Source: Thioploca sp. | GTDB lineage: Bacteria > Pseudomonadota > Gammaproteobacteria > Beggiatoales > Beggiatoaceae | DNA: 39,679 nucleotides | Reading direction: 5' to 3' | NCBI GenBank assembly: GCA_030627235.1 | Contig: DAOUSL010000012.1 | Location: 1 to 39,679 of the forward strand | Made by a program: the position numbers and the translations under genes | Notes under the pieces: generated by a model | Databases searched by the model: none | Told to the model about the DNA's origin: nothing | Seen by the model: only the letters and a program-made list of their open reading frames with translations | Shown: positions 1 to 9,988 of the stretch, piece by piece | Position numbering within the stretch: position 1 is the stretch's first letter | Layout: every line of letters begins with the position of its first letter

Positions 1-1
1 A

Positions 2-172
2 TTAGTAAACCATATTGGAGCAATTTGGGTAGGGATTCTTTTATTCATCATTATTATAAATGTTTTTCTTAATATAATTTATCTTGGCATTACATCTATA
101 ACACTACCATATTTTTTAACAGGAGTACAAACCTTAGTTTGTAAAATGAATCTTGCATTTATTAAATCCTAA
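2..172 (+). CDS. C-terminal end of a membrane protein (5' end outside window)
   Basis: An open frame enters from the left edge and stops with TAA at 170-172, giving 56 residues. It starts VNHIGAIWVGILLF and contains one or two very hydrophobic stretches rich in Ile, Leu and Val, followed by a short tail ending FIKS. This fits the last transmembrane helices of an integral membrane protein. The other two forward frames are interrupted by stops. Too little is present to name a family. A large palindrome follows about 50 nt downstream and may end its transcript. Confidence 0.5.
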   Translation, partial: LVNHIGAIWVGILLFIIIINVFLNIIYLGITSITLPYFLTGVQTLVCKMNLAFIKS

Positions 173-221
173 ATAATTAAGAACTCAGTTTTTAAAATGA
201 CGCTGGTGCGTCTTGACTGCA

Positions 222-387
222 TTCCCAACGAAGTCGTTCACTTCCATTAAGTTAAGGAAATAATATTTTTGGAGTCCAAAGCATAGCTTTGTAAATATAT
301 AATTTATAAGCTAATAACACCAAAGATTTGCTTTGAACTCCGAAAAAAATTGCTTAACTTAATGGCATTGAACGAAGTCGTTGGGAA
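222..387. repeat. Large imperfect palindrome (MITE-like or terminator-like)
   Basis: The left arm (222-291) and right arm (321-387) are imperfect reverse complements for almost their full length. Outer part: TTCCCAACGAAGTCGTTC pairs with a right arm ending GTCGTTGGGAA. Middle part: CCATTAAGTTAAG pairs with CTTAACTTAATGG. Inner part: GGAGTCCAAAGCA pairs with TGCTTTGAACTCC after an imperfect match. An AT-rich loop of about 30 nt separates the arms. The outer motif TTGGGAACGAG recurs at 22713-22742 as a compact hairpin and near 38586 as a single arm, so this is a dispersed family and not just a terminator. Confidence 0.7.
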
Positions 388-395
388 CGAGTAAA

Positions 396-575
396 TCATT
401 TAAATAGCGAAAATGTATTTTTATTATGTCTAACTTCATGAAGATTTACACCTTCCATGCAAAAATTTTGCTGACAAAGAGTAAAAGCATCAATTTTTTT
501 TTCAGACAGTATGGCCATTTCATGACATCGAATATTATTCTTTTTAATCAAATGTTTTTCAATAGTAGGGTTCAT
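396..575 (-). CDS. Small hypothetical protein, 59 aa
   Basis: ATG at 575-573 on the minus strand opens a frame of 59 codons ending in TGA at 398-396. The product starts MNPTIEKHLIKKNN and ends NKNTFSLFK. It is Lys/His-rich with two cysteines (CQQNFC) in the middle. The start lies 13 nt after the stop of the nucleotidyltransferase-fold gene, with a GGA about 10 nt ahead of the ATG, so the two are probably one transcription unit. I do not recognise the family. Toxin-antitoxin pairs often have this arrangement, but that is inference. The short length leaves room for it being a chance ORF. Confidence 0.45.
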   Translation of the reverse strand: MNPTIEKHLIKKNNIRCHEMAILSEKKIDAFTLCQQNFCMEGVNLHEVRHNKNTFSLFK

Positions 576-588
576 AATAATATTTCCG

Positions 589-1407
589 TTAAACTTCTCT
601 TTTAGATAAAATTTTTGCTAATTCTGGTTTCAAGCTTTTTTCAATAAAACGAGGATCTAATGTATCCAGATTTTCTGGTAAGATATTTAGTAAATCAATA
701 TTATGATATTGGTACAAATATCCACCTATATTATTTTTAGTTGTTAATTTTATGATACTTTTGATAATTTGAGAAGCTTCACTTTTAGAATTGTTTTCCA
801 ATAACTCCATAATATAGCATTGATTAATTAGTATAGCAGCTCGTAATTGTCCCAAAGCATGAGAATGAGTCCTTTTTAAAACTAAAGTATTTCCAATTTT
901 TGCTAACAATGTTGCAAATGGACTAAGAATATATATTGGTTTGCTATCACTCAGCTTAAATAATTCATTTTTTAACTTTGAGGAATTATTAGGACGTACA
1001 TAATCTGTTAAAAAATCAATAGTTATATCACCTTTTTCTGCTAAATGTATAGTAATAATCGCACTATTTACAGTATGATCTTCTATATCTGGTATATTAA
1101 TTTTTGCATTAAATTCTATTTTCCATGCTTCATAACAACATAAAGCAGCTTTACTGTTAGCAACAATATCAATATCTTGTGTTCCAAAAACTAATCCTTC
1201 TTGCCCAATAAACTTTTTTGGATATATTTCATGAAAGTAAGTTGCCCAAAAATTGATAGCTTGTCCACCAACAAAAGTTAATTTTACATCTTTTGGAACT
1301 AGTTCTATCAACTTTTTAATATCATCAAATGTAACATCTGAACTATCAATAGTAATTTCACCTAAATTTACAAAAATTATACTCAAATTATAACAATTAG
1401 TAGGCAA
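589..1407 (-). CDS. Nucleotidyltransferase-fold protein
   Basis: The 272-residue frame carries the marks of a minimal nucleotidyltransferase fold. FVGGQAINFWA (about residues 45-55) is a variant of the GG/GS motif at the nucleotide-binding turn. TQDIDIVA (about 77-84) supplies the two metal-binding Asp. GDITIDFLTD (about 127-136) supplies the likely third acidic residue. This pattern is seen in stand-alone nucleotidyltransferase-like proteins, including AbiEii-type toxins, but the exact family is not clear. The open frame begins at a TTG with no ribosome site before it. Promoter-like TATAAT sequences lie inside the first codons, so the true start may be further in, before the GGQA motif. A 59-aa ORF follows 13 nt downstream on the same strand. 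Confidence 0.6.
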   Translation of the reverse strand: MPTNCYNLSIIFVNLGEITIDSSDVTFDDIKKLIELVPKDVKLTFVGGQAINFWATYFHEIYPKKFIGQEGLVFGTQDIDIVANSKAALCCYEAWKIEFNAKINIPDIEDHTVNSAIITIHLAEKGDITIDFLTDYVRPNNSSKLKNELFKLSDSKPIYILSPFATLLAKIGNTLVLKRTHSHALGQLRAAILINQCYIMELLENNSKSEASQIIKSIIKLTTKNNIGGYLYQYHNIDLLNILPENLDTLDPRFIEKSLKPELAKILSKREV

Positions 1408-1583
1408 TAATTTTATATTACTTACTATTAGTAATTATAACATCAGCCTAAACCTAAACCGCACATTTCTTATAATCAGTTTCCTTAGAAATATGGCAAC
1501 TAGCATCAAACCAAGGCATAAACACCAAGGCATAATTTACAAATCTTAGCATCATTCTTATTCATAAATAACACTGCATCTAG

Positions 1584-1595
1584 GGTAGTCCTAAA
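1584..1595 (+). repeat. Solo copy of the GGTAGTCCTAAA inverted-repeat end
   Basis: GGTAGTCCTAAA is identical to the terminal inverted repeat of the MITE-like element at 31365-31499. No matching opposite end is seen nearby, so this is a solo or decayed end. It lies just ahead of a TATAAT at 1609-1614, about 85 nt before argS. Confidence 0.5.
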
Positions 1596-1608
1596 CGAAG
1601 TAGTCGTG

Positions 1609-1614
1609 TATAAT
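1609..1614 (+). promoter_or_regulatory. Candidate -10 box for argS
   Basis: A perfect TATAAT stands about 85 nt before the argS start. The -35 position holds only a weak match (TAGTCC) and overlaps the solo repeat end at 1584-1595. In DNA this AT-rich a chance match is quite possible. Confidence 0.3.
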
Positions 1615-1698
1615 AAAAAATTAAAATAGTAACTAAAATTATGCTTTAATTATTTTAAATAACTGATAAAGAAATATTAAATATTAAGAGAATCAACA

Positions 1699-3435
1699 TT
1701 GAAACAACATTTACAGCAATTATTTACCGAAGCATTAGAACAATTAGATATTAATCAAGATATTGATATCCGTTTAGAAAGAACCCGTGATACCAAACAT
1801 GGTGATTTTGCTTGTAACCTTGCAATGATTTTGGCGAAAAAATTACATAAAAATCCTCGAGATATAGCTAATTCTATAGTCGAAAAATTACCAGATAATA
1901 ATGATTTTATTGCTAAAGTTGAAATAGCTGGGCCTGGTTTTATTAATATATTTTTGACTAAACAAGCTTATCATACCAATATTGATGATATCCTTAAACT
2001 TAAAACAGAGTATGGTAAAAATCAACTAGGTAAAGATCAGTCAATAATGATAGAGTTTGTATCCGCTAACCCAACTGGGCCTTTACATGTTGGCCATGGT
2101 AGAGGTGCGGCTTATGGAACTGCATTAGCAAATTTATTACAAACTGCTGGTTTTAAAGTACATAAAGAATATTATGTTAATGATGCTGGGCGGCAAATGG
2201 ATATTCTAGCGGTTAGTGTTTGGCTACGTTATTTGGAATTGTGTGATGAAACTATAGAATTTCCATCTAATGGTTATCAAGGTGATTATATTTGGGATAT
2301 TGCAGCAAATTTACATCGTAATCATGCTGATAAATTTCAGCAAAAATCTACCACTGTATTTGCAGAAATTTCACCTGATATTACTAATGGCGGTGATAAA
2401 GAACTACATATTGATGGTTTAATTCAACGTGCTAAACAATTATTAGAAGATGACTATAAAATAGTATTTAAACAAGCTCTTGATACTATATTGGATAATA
2501 TTAACCATGATTTAAAACAGTTTGGAGTTGAGTATGAAGAATGGTTTTTAGAATCTAGCTTAACTGAAGCTGATAAAGTTCAACAAACTATTGACCAATT
2601 ACAAACTGCTGGCCATACTTATAAAAAAGATGGAGCATTATGGTTTAAAGCCACTTCTTTTGGGGATGAAAAGGATCGGGTTATAGTACGAGAAAATGGT
2701 CAATTTACCTATTTTGCTTCTGATATAGCTTATCATAAAAATAAATTAGAACGTGGGTTTGACCACCTGATTAATATTTGGGGAGCAGATCATCATGGTT
2801 ATGTTCCCAGAGTTAAACACGCCATGACCGCATTAGGTTACAATGCTAAACAATTGACAGTATTATTAGTTCAATTTGCTACTTTATATCGTGGTCAGGA
2901 ACGCTTGCAAATGTCTACTCGTAGTGGAGAGTTTGTAACTTTGCGAGAGTTAAGAGAAGAGGTTGGGAGAGATGCTGCTCGGTTTTTTTATGTGCAACGT
3001 AAGAGTGAACAACATTTAAATTTTGACTTAGAATTAGCGAAATCACAAACTAATGATAATCCAGTATATTATATTCAATATGCCTATGCTAGAATTAGCA
3101 GTGTAATGCGACAATTAACTGAACAAGGACAAACTTGGCAATATGATAAAACTAATTTAACAAGTTTAGAAACTGCTCATGAACAAGCTTTATTGGTAAT
3201 GCTATCACGCTATCCAGAAGTGATAGAAATGGCTGCTTTGGCTTATGAACCTCATCAATTAACTTATTATTTACGTGATTTAGCTCAAAATTTTCATAGC
3301 TTTTATGATACTAATAAAATTTTAATTCCAGACAATAAATTGCGTGATGCTCGTTTGAGTTTAACCGCTGCAGTACGACAAGTATTGCAAAATGGTTTGA
3401 TGATTATAGGAGTATCTACACCAGAGGTAATGTAA
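1699..3435 (+). CDS. argS: Arginyl-tRNA synthetase
   Basis: A class I aminoacyl-tRNA synthetase that charges tRNA-Arg in the cytoplasm. The 578 residues match the usual length. SANPTGPLHVGHGRG holds the HIGH-type signature (HVGH, His130) and QMSTRSGEFVTL (Met405 onward) is the family's version of the KMSKS loop. The N-terminal Arg-tRNA synthetase domain (residues 1-90, ending AGPGFINIFL) and the C-terminal DALR anticodon-binding domain (about 455-578, containing NPVYYIQYAYARI at its front) are both present. The frame starts with TTG at 1699 after a weak AAGAGA; no better in-frame ATG exists before the conserved N-terminus. The stop codon overlaps the start of the SPOR gene (TAATG), so the two are translationally coupled. 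Confidence 0.97.
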   Translation: MKQHLQQLFTEALEQLDINQDIDIRLERTRDTKHGDFACNLAMILAKKLHKNPRDIANSIVEKLPDNNDFIAKVEIAGPGFINIFLTKQAYHTNIDDILKLKTEYGKNQLGKDQSIMIEFVSANPTGPLHVGHGRGAAYGTALANLLQTAGFKVHKEYYVNDAGRQMDILAVSVWLRYLELCDETIEFPSNGYQGDYIWDIAANLHRNHADKFQQKSTTVFAEISPDITNGGDKELHIDGLIQRAKQLLEDDYKIVFKQALDTILDNINHDLKQFGVEYEEWFLESSLTEADKVQQTIDQLQTAGHTYKKDGALWFKATSFGDEKDRVIVRENGQFTYFASDIAYHKNKLERGFDHLINIWGADHHGYVPRVKHAMTALGYNAKQLTVLLVQFATLYRGQERLQMSTRSGEFVTLRELREEVGRDAARFFYVQRKSEQHLNFDLELAKSQTNDNPVYYIQYAYARISSVMRQLTEQGQTWQYDKTNLTSLETAHEQALLVMLSRYPEVIEMAALAYEPHQLTYYLRDLAQNFHSFYDTNKILIPDNKLRDARLSLTAAVRQVLQNGLMIIGVSTPEVM

Positions 3436-4019
3436 TGACTACTAAAAATAAACGCTTAAGTTCTAATTATGATTCTGCTGGTTGTCCACCAGGGTGGGCA
3501 TGGTTGCTAGCTGGTATTGTTATAGGAATATTTATTTCATTTTTAATTTATCTGCGTGAATTTGCACCACATAATTTACCACCAGAACATACTCAAATAG
3601 TACCAATAACTACACCAGTAGCTGAAAATAAAGAATTATTTCCTGAAAAAAAAGGTTCAGATCGTTTTGATTTTTATGATATATTGCCTGGCCATGAAAT
3701 AAAAATACCTTCAGATAAAAATGATGAAGAAAAACCTTTAGAAGTAACTGTTAAAGGTAAGTATTTGTTGCAAGTTGGTTTATTTCAAAAAAGAAATGAA
3801 GCGAAAGGATTAAAAAATTATCTATCTTCACTTGGTATACCAACTAATATCGTGCCAGCTCCTTTCAGCATTACTCAATCAGGTTATCGAGTACAAGTTG
3901 GCCCTTTTTCTGATTTAAGAAAACTAAATAGTATTCGTTCATCACTAGCATCAAATAATATTTCAGCTATTTTATTAAAATTTTCTGGGCCAGATACTCA
4001 AGATATGTTTGATGAATAA
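3435..4019 (+). CDS. SPOR-domain inner-membrane protein (FtsN-like)
   Basis: A bitopic envelope protein likely to bind denuded septal peptidoglycan. Residues 1-19 are cytoplasmic, a single transmembrane helix (WAWLLAGIVIGIFISFLIYL) follows at about 21-40, then a low-complexity acidic linker. A SPOR domain covers about 107-185 (YLLQVGLFQKRNEAKGL, then GYRVQVGPFSDL). The ATG overlaps the argS stop by one base. An SPOR/FtsN-like gene directly after argS is a common gammaproteobacterial arrangement. The frame stays readable after the TAA at 4017: a further acidic stretch (LDPTNSDLITDDSTEWDE) runs to another TAA at 4074, so the present stop may be a late nonsense change. Naming it ftsN would go beyond the evidence. 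Confidence 0.85.
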   Translation: MTTKNKRLSSNYDSAGCPPGWAWLLAGIVIGIFISFLIYLREFAPHNLPPEHTQIVPITTPVAENKELFPEKKGSDRFDFYDILPGHEIKIPSDKNDEEKPLEVTVKGKYLLQVGLFQKRNEAKGLKNYLSSLGIPTNIVPAPFSITQSGYRVQVGPFSDLRKLNSIRSSLASNNISAILLKFSGPDTQDMFDE

Positions 4020-4368
4020 CTTGATCCAACTAATAGTGATCTAATTACAGATGATAGTACAGAATGGGATGAATAACTAGAAAATTAGTTAGAAATAGAT
4101 GATAATGATTGATGATTTTAAAGGTTAGGCTATAGACATCATTCCTAAATAAGGTTAAATAAATGTAGGATGCAATGAACGAAGTGAATTGCATCAATAA
4201 TGAGACATCGAAAGATGTAATTCGTAAACTCATTACATCCTACATAAAGTCCGTAGTTAACTGTATCGCCTTAATACTTAACTATTTTTCTTATTTAGGA
4301 AAGATGTCTAATTAATAGGTTATACCTAAAAATGAATAATTTTTTGAATTTTAATCAAAGGATATAAT
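4020..4368. other. Gene-free interval before yjbQ-like gene
   Basis: Holds the possible former C-terminal tail of the SPOR protein (4020-4076) and the palindrome at 4164-4244. The rest is AT-rich with no other gene seen. The minus-strand frame crossing it lies over the palindrome and has no protein-like features. Confidence 0.5.
4164..4244. repeat. Palindromic intergenic repeat (TGTAGGATG arms)
   Basis: The left arm 4164-4195 begins TGTAGGATGCAATGA and the right arm 4214-4244 ends TCATTACATCCTACA. They are reverse complements with a few mismatches, around a loop of about 18 nt. The left arm also contains its own small hairpin (TGCAAT...ATTGCA). Such elements between genes are usually inactive MITEs or terminator-like repeats; it could end the argS-SPOR transcript. 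Confidence 0.65.
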
Positions 4369-4788
4369 ATGAAAAGTTATCGCAAAGAATTATGGTTTAA
4401 CACACCTAGTCGTAGGGCTTTCATTAATATAACTTCTGAAGTGAATGAATGTTTACGAGAAAGTGAAATCCAAGAAGGATTTATATTAGTCAATGCTATG
4501 CATATTACAGCATCAGTATTCATTAATGATGACGAACCAGGATTGCATCACGATTATGAAAAATGGTTAGAAGAATTAGCACCTCACGAACCAATCAGTC
4601 ATTATCAACATAATCGTACTGGTGAAGATAATGGTGATGCTCATCTTAAAAGACAAATCATGGGTCGTGAGGTTATGGTTGCAATCACTGAAGGACGTAT
4701 GGATTTCGGTCCTTGGGAACAAATATTCTATGGCGAATTTGATGGTGGTCGCCGCAAACGAATTTTAGTAAAAATTATCGGAGAATAG
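4369..4788 (+). CDS. yjbQ: YjbQ / UPF0047 family protein
   Basis: A small cytoplasmic enzyme of the YjbQ family, reported to have weak (secondary) thiamine-phosphate synthase activity; the natural role is unsettled. The 139-residue length is normal. The family signature is intact: [15 protein letters not shown], then [19 protein letters not shown], then [14 protein letters not shown]. The ending LVKIIGE is also typical. An AAAGGA stands 7 nt before the ATG. The gene is monocistronic and converges on the minus-strand coiled-coil gene with only four bases between the two stop codons, with no obvious terminator in between. Confidence 0.93.
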   Translation: MKSYRKELWFNTPSRRAFINITSEVNECLRESEIQEGFILVNAMHITASVFINDDEPGLHHDYEKWLEELAPHEPISHYQHNRTGEDNGDAHLKRQIMGREVMVAITEGRMDFGPWEQIFYGEFDGGRRKRILVKIIGE

Positions 4789-4792
4789 CTTG

Positions 4793-5607
4793 TTAAAATT
4801 GTTGCAAAACTCTTTCAATTTTTTCTTGAATAAGAGTTTTTTTGTCCTCTGATAAACTAGGATTATTTTTGCGTTCTTTTAACATTTTTGTATACTCTTG
4901 CAAAGTACTATCTATACTCTGTTTAATTTCATCAATTTGTTCTTGATAAATCTGTAATTTGGCTGGAGAAGAAGATGCTTTGCGTTGCATTCGACGTAGG
5001 TTGATTTCTAAATATCTTTGTAAATAGATATCATATTTTATATTGGTTTCTATCTTCTCATCAAGCTTATTTTGCAAAGTATCTTCAGTATCTATAATCC
5101 GTTTTTCAATACTATTAATATTTCTTTTAATTGTATTAACTTGGTTTTCTGATACATCTTGATTATCTTTACTACGGTTATAACTTTCTTTTAGGTCTTC
5201 TAAATTGCCTCTAAGACCTTCAAGAATACTTTGAATAGGTTGAATTTGCCCATTTATAGAATCTAATAGAGCATTACGTCTATTTTCTATATCACGTTCT
5301 CGACTAAAAAGAGCTAATAAAGCATCATCACTTTTTTGCTGTTCTTGACGCTTATTATCTTCCTTTTTTTCTTGTTTGATTATAGCTAATTCTTCAGCAG
5401 TTGGAGCTGGATCAACATACTCACATTCACCACCTCTACGACATTTCCAAAAACCATTTTGAGAATAAAGTGGGGAAACATAATTACCACATTCACGCAC
5501 GTCATCATCATTCAACCAGCAATAAAGAATATTCTCTTTTTTAGCTTGTACTGGAAATGTCATTACCAACATTATAAGAATGAAGGTAAATTTATTATAT
5601 ATTTTCA

Positions 5608-5608
<1 letters not shown>
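4793..5608 (-). CDS. Secreted coiled-coil protein coupled to hemB
   Basis: The 271-residue product has a cleavable signal peptide (residues 1-22, ending FPVQA). A cysteine-containing N-terminal module follows (YCWLNDDDVRECGNYVSP, then a second Cys pair and PAPTAEELA), reminiscent of DUF4124-type envelope proteins. The remainder, from about residue 75, is charged alpha-helical coiled coil rich in Lys, Glu, Gln and Asn. Its ATG shares one base with the hemB stop (TAATG), so it is translated by coupling from the hemB message. No enzymatic motif is seen. A periplasmic structural or assembly role is possible, but nothing in the sequence fixes the function, and no link to haem synthesis is evident beyond position. 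Confidence 0.75.
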
Positions 5609-6636
<1,028 letters not shown>

Positions 6637-6845
6637 TTAATTGTATGTAGAAATTCTGAATACTTAATTAAATTCAAAATAAAAGCAGGGAGATTGAGAT
6701 AGATGAAAAACTAGAGAGATGGAACTTTGATGAGCCTAATTTAAATAGATAAGTCATAATTCTAGCAAATAAATATTCCTTATCTCTCTTTTTTAAAACT
6801 ATAAATTATTATTCCTTGTATTGTAATATCAAAAACTTCCCAACT

Positions 6846-7376
6846 TTATTTTTTAGTTGGTTTAAAAAATTCTACAATCACAATTCCTTCTTTAATAGAA
6901 GGTCGATAAAACATTTTAACAGTTTGAGTATAAGGATAAATAACTCTTGCTACTGTTTGAACCCGTAATTTAGAAATTTGAGGTGCTGATATATTATTTT
7001 CTGAGGTGACAGATCCAGAAAATATTAACACTGAATTACCTGAACTTATATCTAAATCTTTTAATAATCTTTCAAGTTTAGAACGTTCTTTAATTTCAAA
7101 TTTAGTTGTTGTTGTTTGAAACTTTAAATCTAAACTTCCTATTGGTTGCCCTTTATGAACAGAAGGAGTAATATATTTTGAAGGACGAATAGGTCGTTGG
7201 GTAATTACCTGTTTAGCAATTGGCTTAATAACAGATTTTGCTTGGGCGCTAGCAATCAAAACTTTTTCCGGTTTTGTTTTATCCCAGTCTAATTGGTTAA
7301 CACACCAAGTGAACAAAGCTGTATTAAAAAGCAATAAAATAAATAAAATAACTGTATTGATAAGTGCTTTAAACAT
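6846..7376 (-). CDS. Membrane-anchored protein with OmpA-like C-terminal region
   Basis: The 176 residues begin with a hydrophobic anchor (about residues 4-26, VILFILLLFNTALFTW). A basic Pro/Ser-rich linker follows, then a compact domain from about residue 80. The later part has the order expected of an OmpA-like peptidoglycan-binding fold: LDLKFQ, then KLERLLKDL, then VLIFSGSV, then ISKLRVQTVARVI, then GIVIVEFF. The canonical Asp/Arg ligands of peptidoglycan are not clear, so the match is structural guesswork from pattern. It lies 83 nt downstream of pgi on the same strand and could be co-transcribed with it. Confidence 0.55.
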   Translation of the reverse strand: MFKALINTVILFILLLFNTALFTWCVNQLDWDKTKPEKVLIASAQAKSVIKPIAKQVITQRPIRPSKYITPSVHKGQPIGSLDLKFQTTTTKFEIKERSKLERLLKDLDISSGNSVLIFSGSVTSENNISAPQISKLRVQTVARVIYPYTQTVKMFYRPSIKEGIVIVEFFKPTKK

Positions 7377-7459
7377 AACAATTTATTATAAATGTTGTCA
7401 AATTACACGTATTTTGAGCAATAAATATACCAAAATCTAGTTGTTGTTGTAAACTAGAA

Positions 7460-9118
7460 TTATAATATATTATCACGATGAGTTTTTATATAATTTAATA
7501 AACCATTAGTGGAAGAATCATGGCTAATTCTATCATTATTTTTTTCCTGCAAAGTTGGTAATAACATACTTGCTACATTTTTACCTAATTCTACTCCCCA
7601 TTGATCAAATGGATTAATTCCCCAACAAGTGCTTTGTACAAAAACTTTATGCTCATATAGAGCGATCAATGAACCTAATATTTTAGGAGTTAACTTCTTA
7701 TAGAGTATTGTATTGCTAGGTTGATTACCTAGAAAAACCCTATGTGGTAATTGTTGTGCCAGATCGTTATCTTTTATTCCCATACTAACCAGATTTTGTT
7801 TGGTTTTTTCCAAATTTCTTCCCATCATTAAAGCATGACTTTGAGCTAAAGCATTAGATAAAACAGCATCTTGATGTTCTGATAAGTTATAATGGCTTTC
7901 GATTGCAACAATAAAATCGGTAGGGATAACATGAGTACCTTGATGTAGTAATTGATAAAAAGCATGTTGACCATTATTGCCAGGTGCTCCCCAAATTACT
8001 GGACAAGTAGTATAATCAACTACATCACCATTTCGAGTCACTCGTTTACCAAGGCTTTCCATTACTAACTGTTGTAGATAAGCAGGAAATAATTTCAAAG
8101 TGTAATCATATGGTAACACTGCTTGGCTAGTGGTATTAAAAAAACTACTGTACCAAACATCAATCAAACCCATCAACATTGGTAGATTTTCTAATATTGG
8201 AGCAGTAGCAAAATGTTGATCTAATTCATGAGCTCCAGTTAATAATTCTTCAAACCTTTCCATGCCTACCATTACGGCAATCGGCAATCCAATTGCTGAC
8301 CATAATGAATATCGACCTCCAACCCAGTCCCAAAATTCAAACATATTAACTGGATCAATACCAAATTCGGTAACTTTCTCAGTAGCTGTACTGACAGCAA
8401 CAAAATGTTTAGCAACCGCAGATTCATCACCTAATTTTTCAATTAACCAATCTCTGGCAGTATGAGCATTTAATAAGGTTTCTTGAGTGGTAAAGGTTTT
8501 TGATGCGATAATAAATAATGTTGTTTCTGGATTAATTCTCGTTAAAATATCACCTAAATGGCTATTATCAACGTTAGATACAAAATAACTATGTAAACGA
8601 GGATGCTGATAAATCCGTAAAGCTCTCGTTACCATTGCTGGGCCTAAATCAGAACCACCTATTCCAATATTAACTATATTTTCAATAGTTTTGCCAGTGT
8701 AACCACGCCATTCACCATCACGTACTAAATTACTAAATTTACGCATTTTTTCTAATACTAAATTGACTTCTGGCATAACATTTTTGCCGTTCACAATAAT
8801 TTGAGTATTAGAACGATTGCGTAATGCAACATGTAAAGCAGCTCGATGTTCAGTATTATTAACTAATTCCCCTGTAAATAATTTTTGAACCCAAGCCTCC
8901 AAATCAACCTTGATTGCTAATTGTCTTAATAAATTTAAAGTATCTTTGGTTAAGCGGTTTTTAGAATAATCTAACAATAAATCACAAGCTTCAATTGAAA
9001 AATCTTCATAACGATGCTCATTTAATGCGAATAAATCTTGCATTTGTACTGGGGCTAAATATTTTTGATGATTTTTAAGAGTAGTCCAAATGTGAGATTG
9101 GCTGATTAGGTTATTCAT
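7460..9118 (-). CDS. pgi: Glucose-6-phosphate isomerase
   Basis: Interconverts glucose-6-phosphate and fructose-6-phosphate in glycolysis and gluconeogenesis. The 552-residue length matches the bacterial enzyme. Signatures seen: IGIGGSDLGPAMV (sugar-phosphate loop), IASKTFTTQET, WVGGRYSLWSAIGLP (PGI signature 1 with catalytic Arg), NGQHAFYQLLHQGT (Glu/His region, here with Gln and His), and PFDQWGVELGK (signature 2 with catalytic Lys). The start MNNLISQSHIWTTL fits the family N-terminus. A 67-codon frame on the opposite strand is a shadow. No unusual residues noticed. Confidence 0.97.
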   Translation of the reverse strand: MNNLISQSHIWTTLKNHQKYLAPVQMQDLFALNEHRYEDFSIEACDLLLDYSKNRLTKDTLNLLRQLAIKVDLEAWVQKLFTGELVNNTEHRAALHVALRNRSNTQIIVNGKNVMPEVNLVLEKMRKFSNLVRDGEWRGYTGKTIENIVNIGIGGSDLGPAMVTRALRIYQHPRLHSYFVSNVDNSHLGDILTRINPETTLFIIASKTFTTQETLLNAHTARDWLIEKLGDESAVAKHFVAVSTATEKVTEFGIDPVNMFEFWDWVGGRYSLWSAIGLPIAVMVGMERFEELLTGAHELDQHFATAPILENLPMLMGLIDVWYSSFFNTTSQAVLPYDYTLKLFPAYLQQLVMESLGKRVTRNGDVVDYTTCPVIWGAPGNNGQHAFYQLLHQGTHVIPTDFIVAIESHYNLSEHQDAVLSNALAQSHALMMGRNLEKTKQNLVSMGIKDNDLAQQLPHRVFLGNQPSNTILYKKLTPKILGSLIALYEHKVFVQSTCWGINPFDQWGVELGKNVASMLLPTLQEKNNDRISHDSSTNGLLNYIKTHRDNIL

Positions 9119-9376
9119 GATGGTTTACAAATTAAGAACTTTTTACCGGATTGATAGTTATTTAAGAATCTAAAATTATTATAACAAAATAAGAGCTAAT
9201 TATTTTAAACAAAAATTGTAATATGGTCTTAGTAAATCCCTGTGTTTACTAGAAATTAACAATTAAATTTTTATTTTTTAAAAGATATTGCAAAGAAAAA
9301 CTAATCTTTAATCTGATCTGATAATACTTGACTTAAAGATTAAAATCAAATTTGAGTGATTAATTTTTAAATTATT

Positions 9377-9988
9377 TTATCTATTCTTTAATAGATTTCT
9401 AGCTGTGCTTATAGTTTTTCGACGGGATAATACAAATTGCCATTTACGTCCACCTTTCTGTTGCCATAAAACTGCTGATCTAATTCCAGCTAATAATAAG
9501 GCTCTTATTTTATCAACATTATTTTGATTGTCTAAAAAAATCTTATCTCCATTAATTTTTATTCGATAATCAAATTTACTTATAGTTTGAGTATATATTT
9601 CTGCTAAATGTTGTAATACTTCTGGATGATTGATTGAAAGTTCTTCTATTTTAATTTTGACTGTTGCAATTTCTGTTTGAATATGTTCTAACATGCTAGG
9701 TTCTTTGATTAATTTACGTTCTAAAAATATCATCCCCAGTACATTTTGCATAACTTCCATATTTTTTCGTTCAGCTCCTAATTGTTCAACCAATACTCTC
9801 AAGCCAGTACTAATTTGGCCAATTCCATCATATACATCAACAACAGAATTAGCATCTAACTTTATTAGACTATTAATGCTAGCCTCAAATGGATTTTGAT
9901 CAAACAAACCTTTTTTAGAAATTTTTTGTACTAATTCAGCAGCTTGAAACATACCAGCTAAAGCTAATGTTCTATTTTCTACACTCAT
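9377..9988 (-). CDS. hflD: HflD family protein
   Basis: Homologue of HflD (high-frequency-lysogenization protein, formerly YcfC), a membrane-associated all-helical protein; in E. coli it interacts with phage lambda CII. The signature NRTLALAGMFQAAELVQ opens the protein, then DVYDGIGQISTGLRVLVEQL, and the C-terminus LLAGIRSAVLWQQKGGRKW is characteristic. I place the start at the ATG at 9988 (MSVENRTLALAG), giving 203 residues, the usual size; the frame stays open upstream to 10048 but that extension is a non-conserved AT-rich stretch. The usual neighbours mnmA and purB are absent here. It is divergent from the large sensor gene. Confidence 0.92.
   Translation of the reverse strand: MSVENRTLALAGMFQAAELVQKISKKGLFDQNPFEASINSLIKLDANSVVDVYDGIGQISTGLRVLVEQLGAERKNMEVMQNVLGMIFLERKLIKEPSMLEHIQTEIATVKIKIEELSINHPEVLQHLAEIYTQTISKFDYRIKINGDKIFLDNQNNVDKIRALLLAGIRSAVLWQQKGGRKWQFVLSRRKTISTARNLLKNR

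Noticed and set aside
4045-4233. 62-codon frame on the minus strand
   Set aside because: It runs through the palindrome at 4164-4244 and the SPOR tail; no ribosome site and no protein-like composition.
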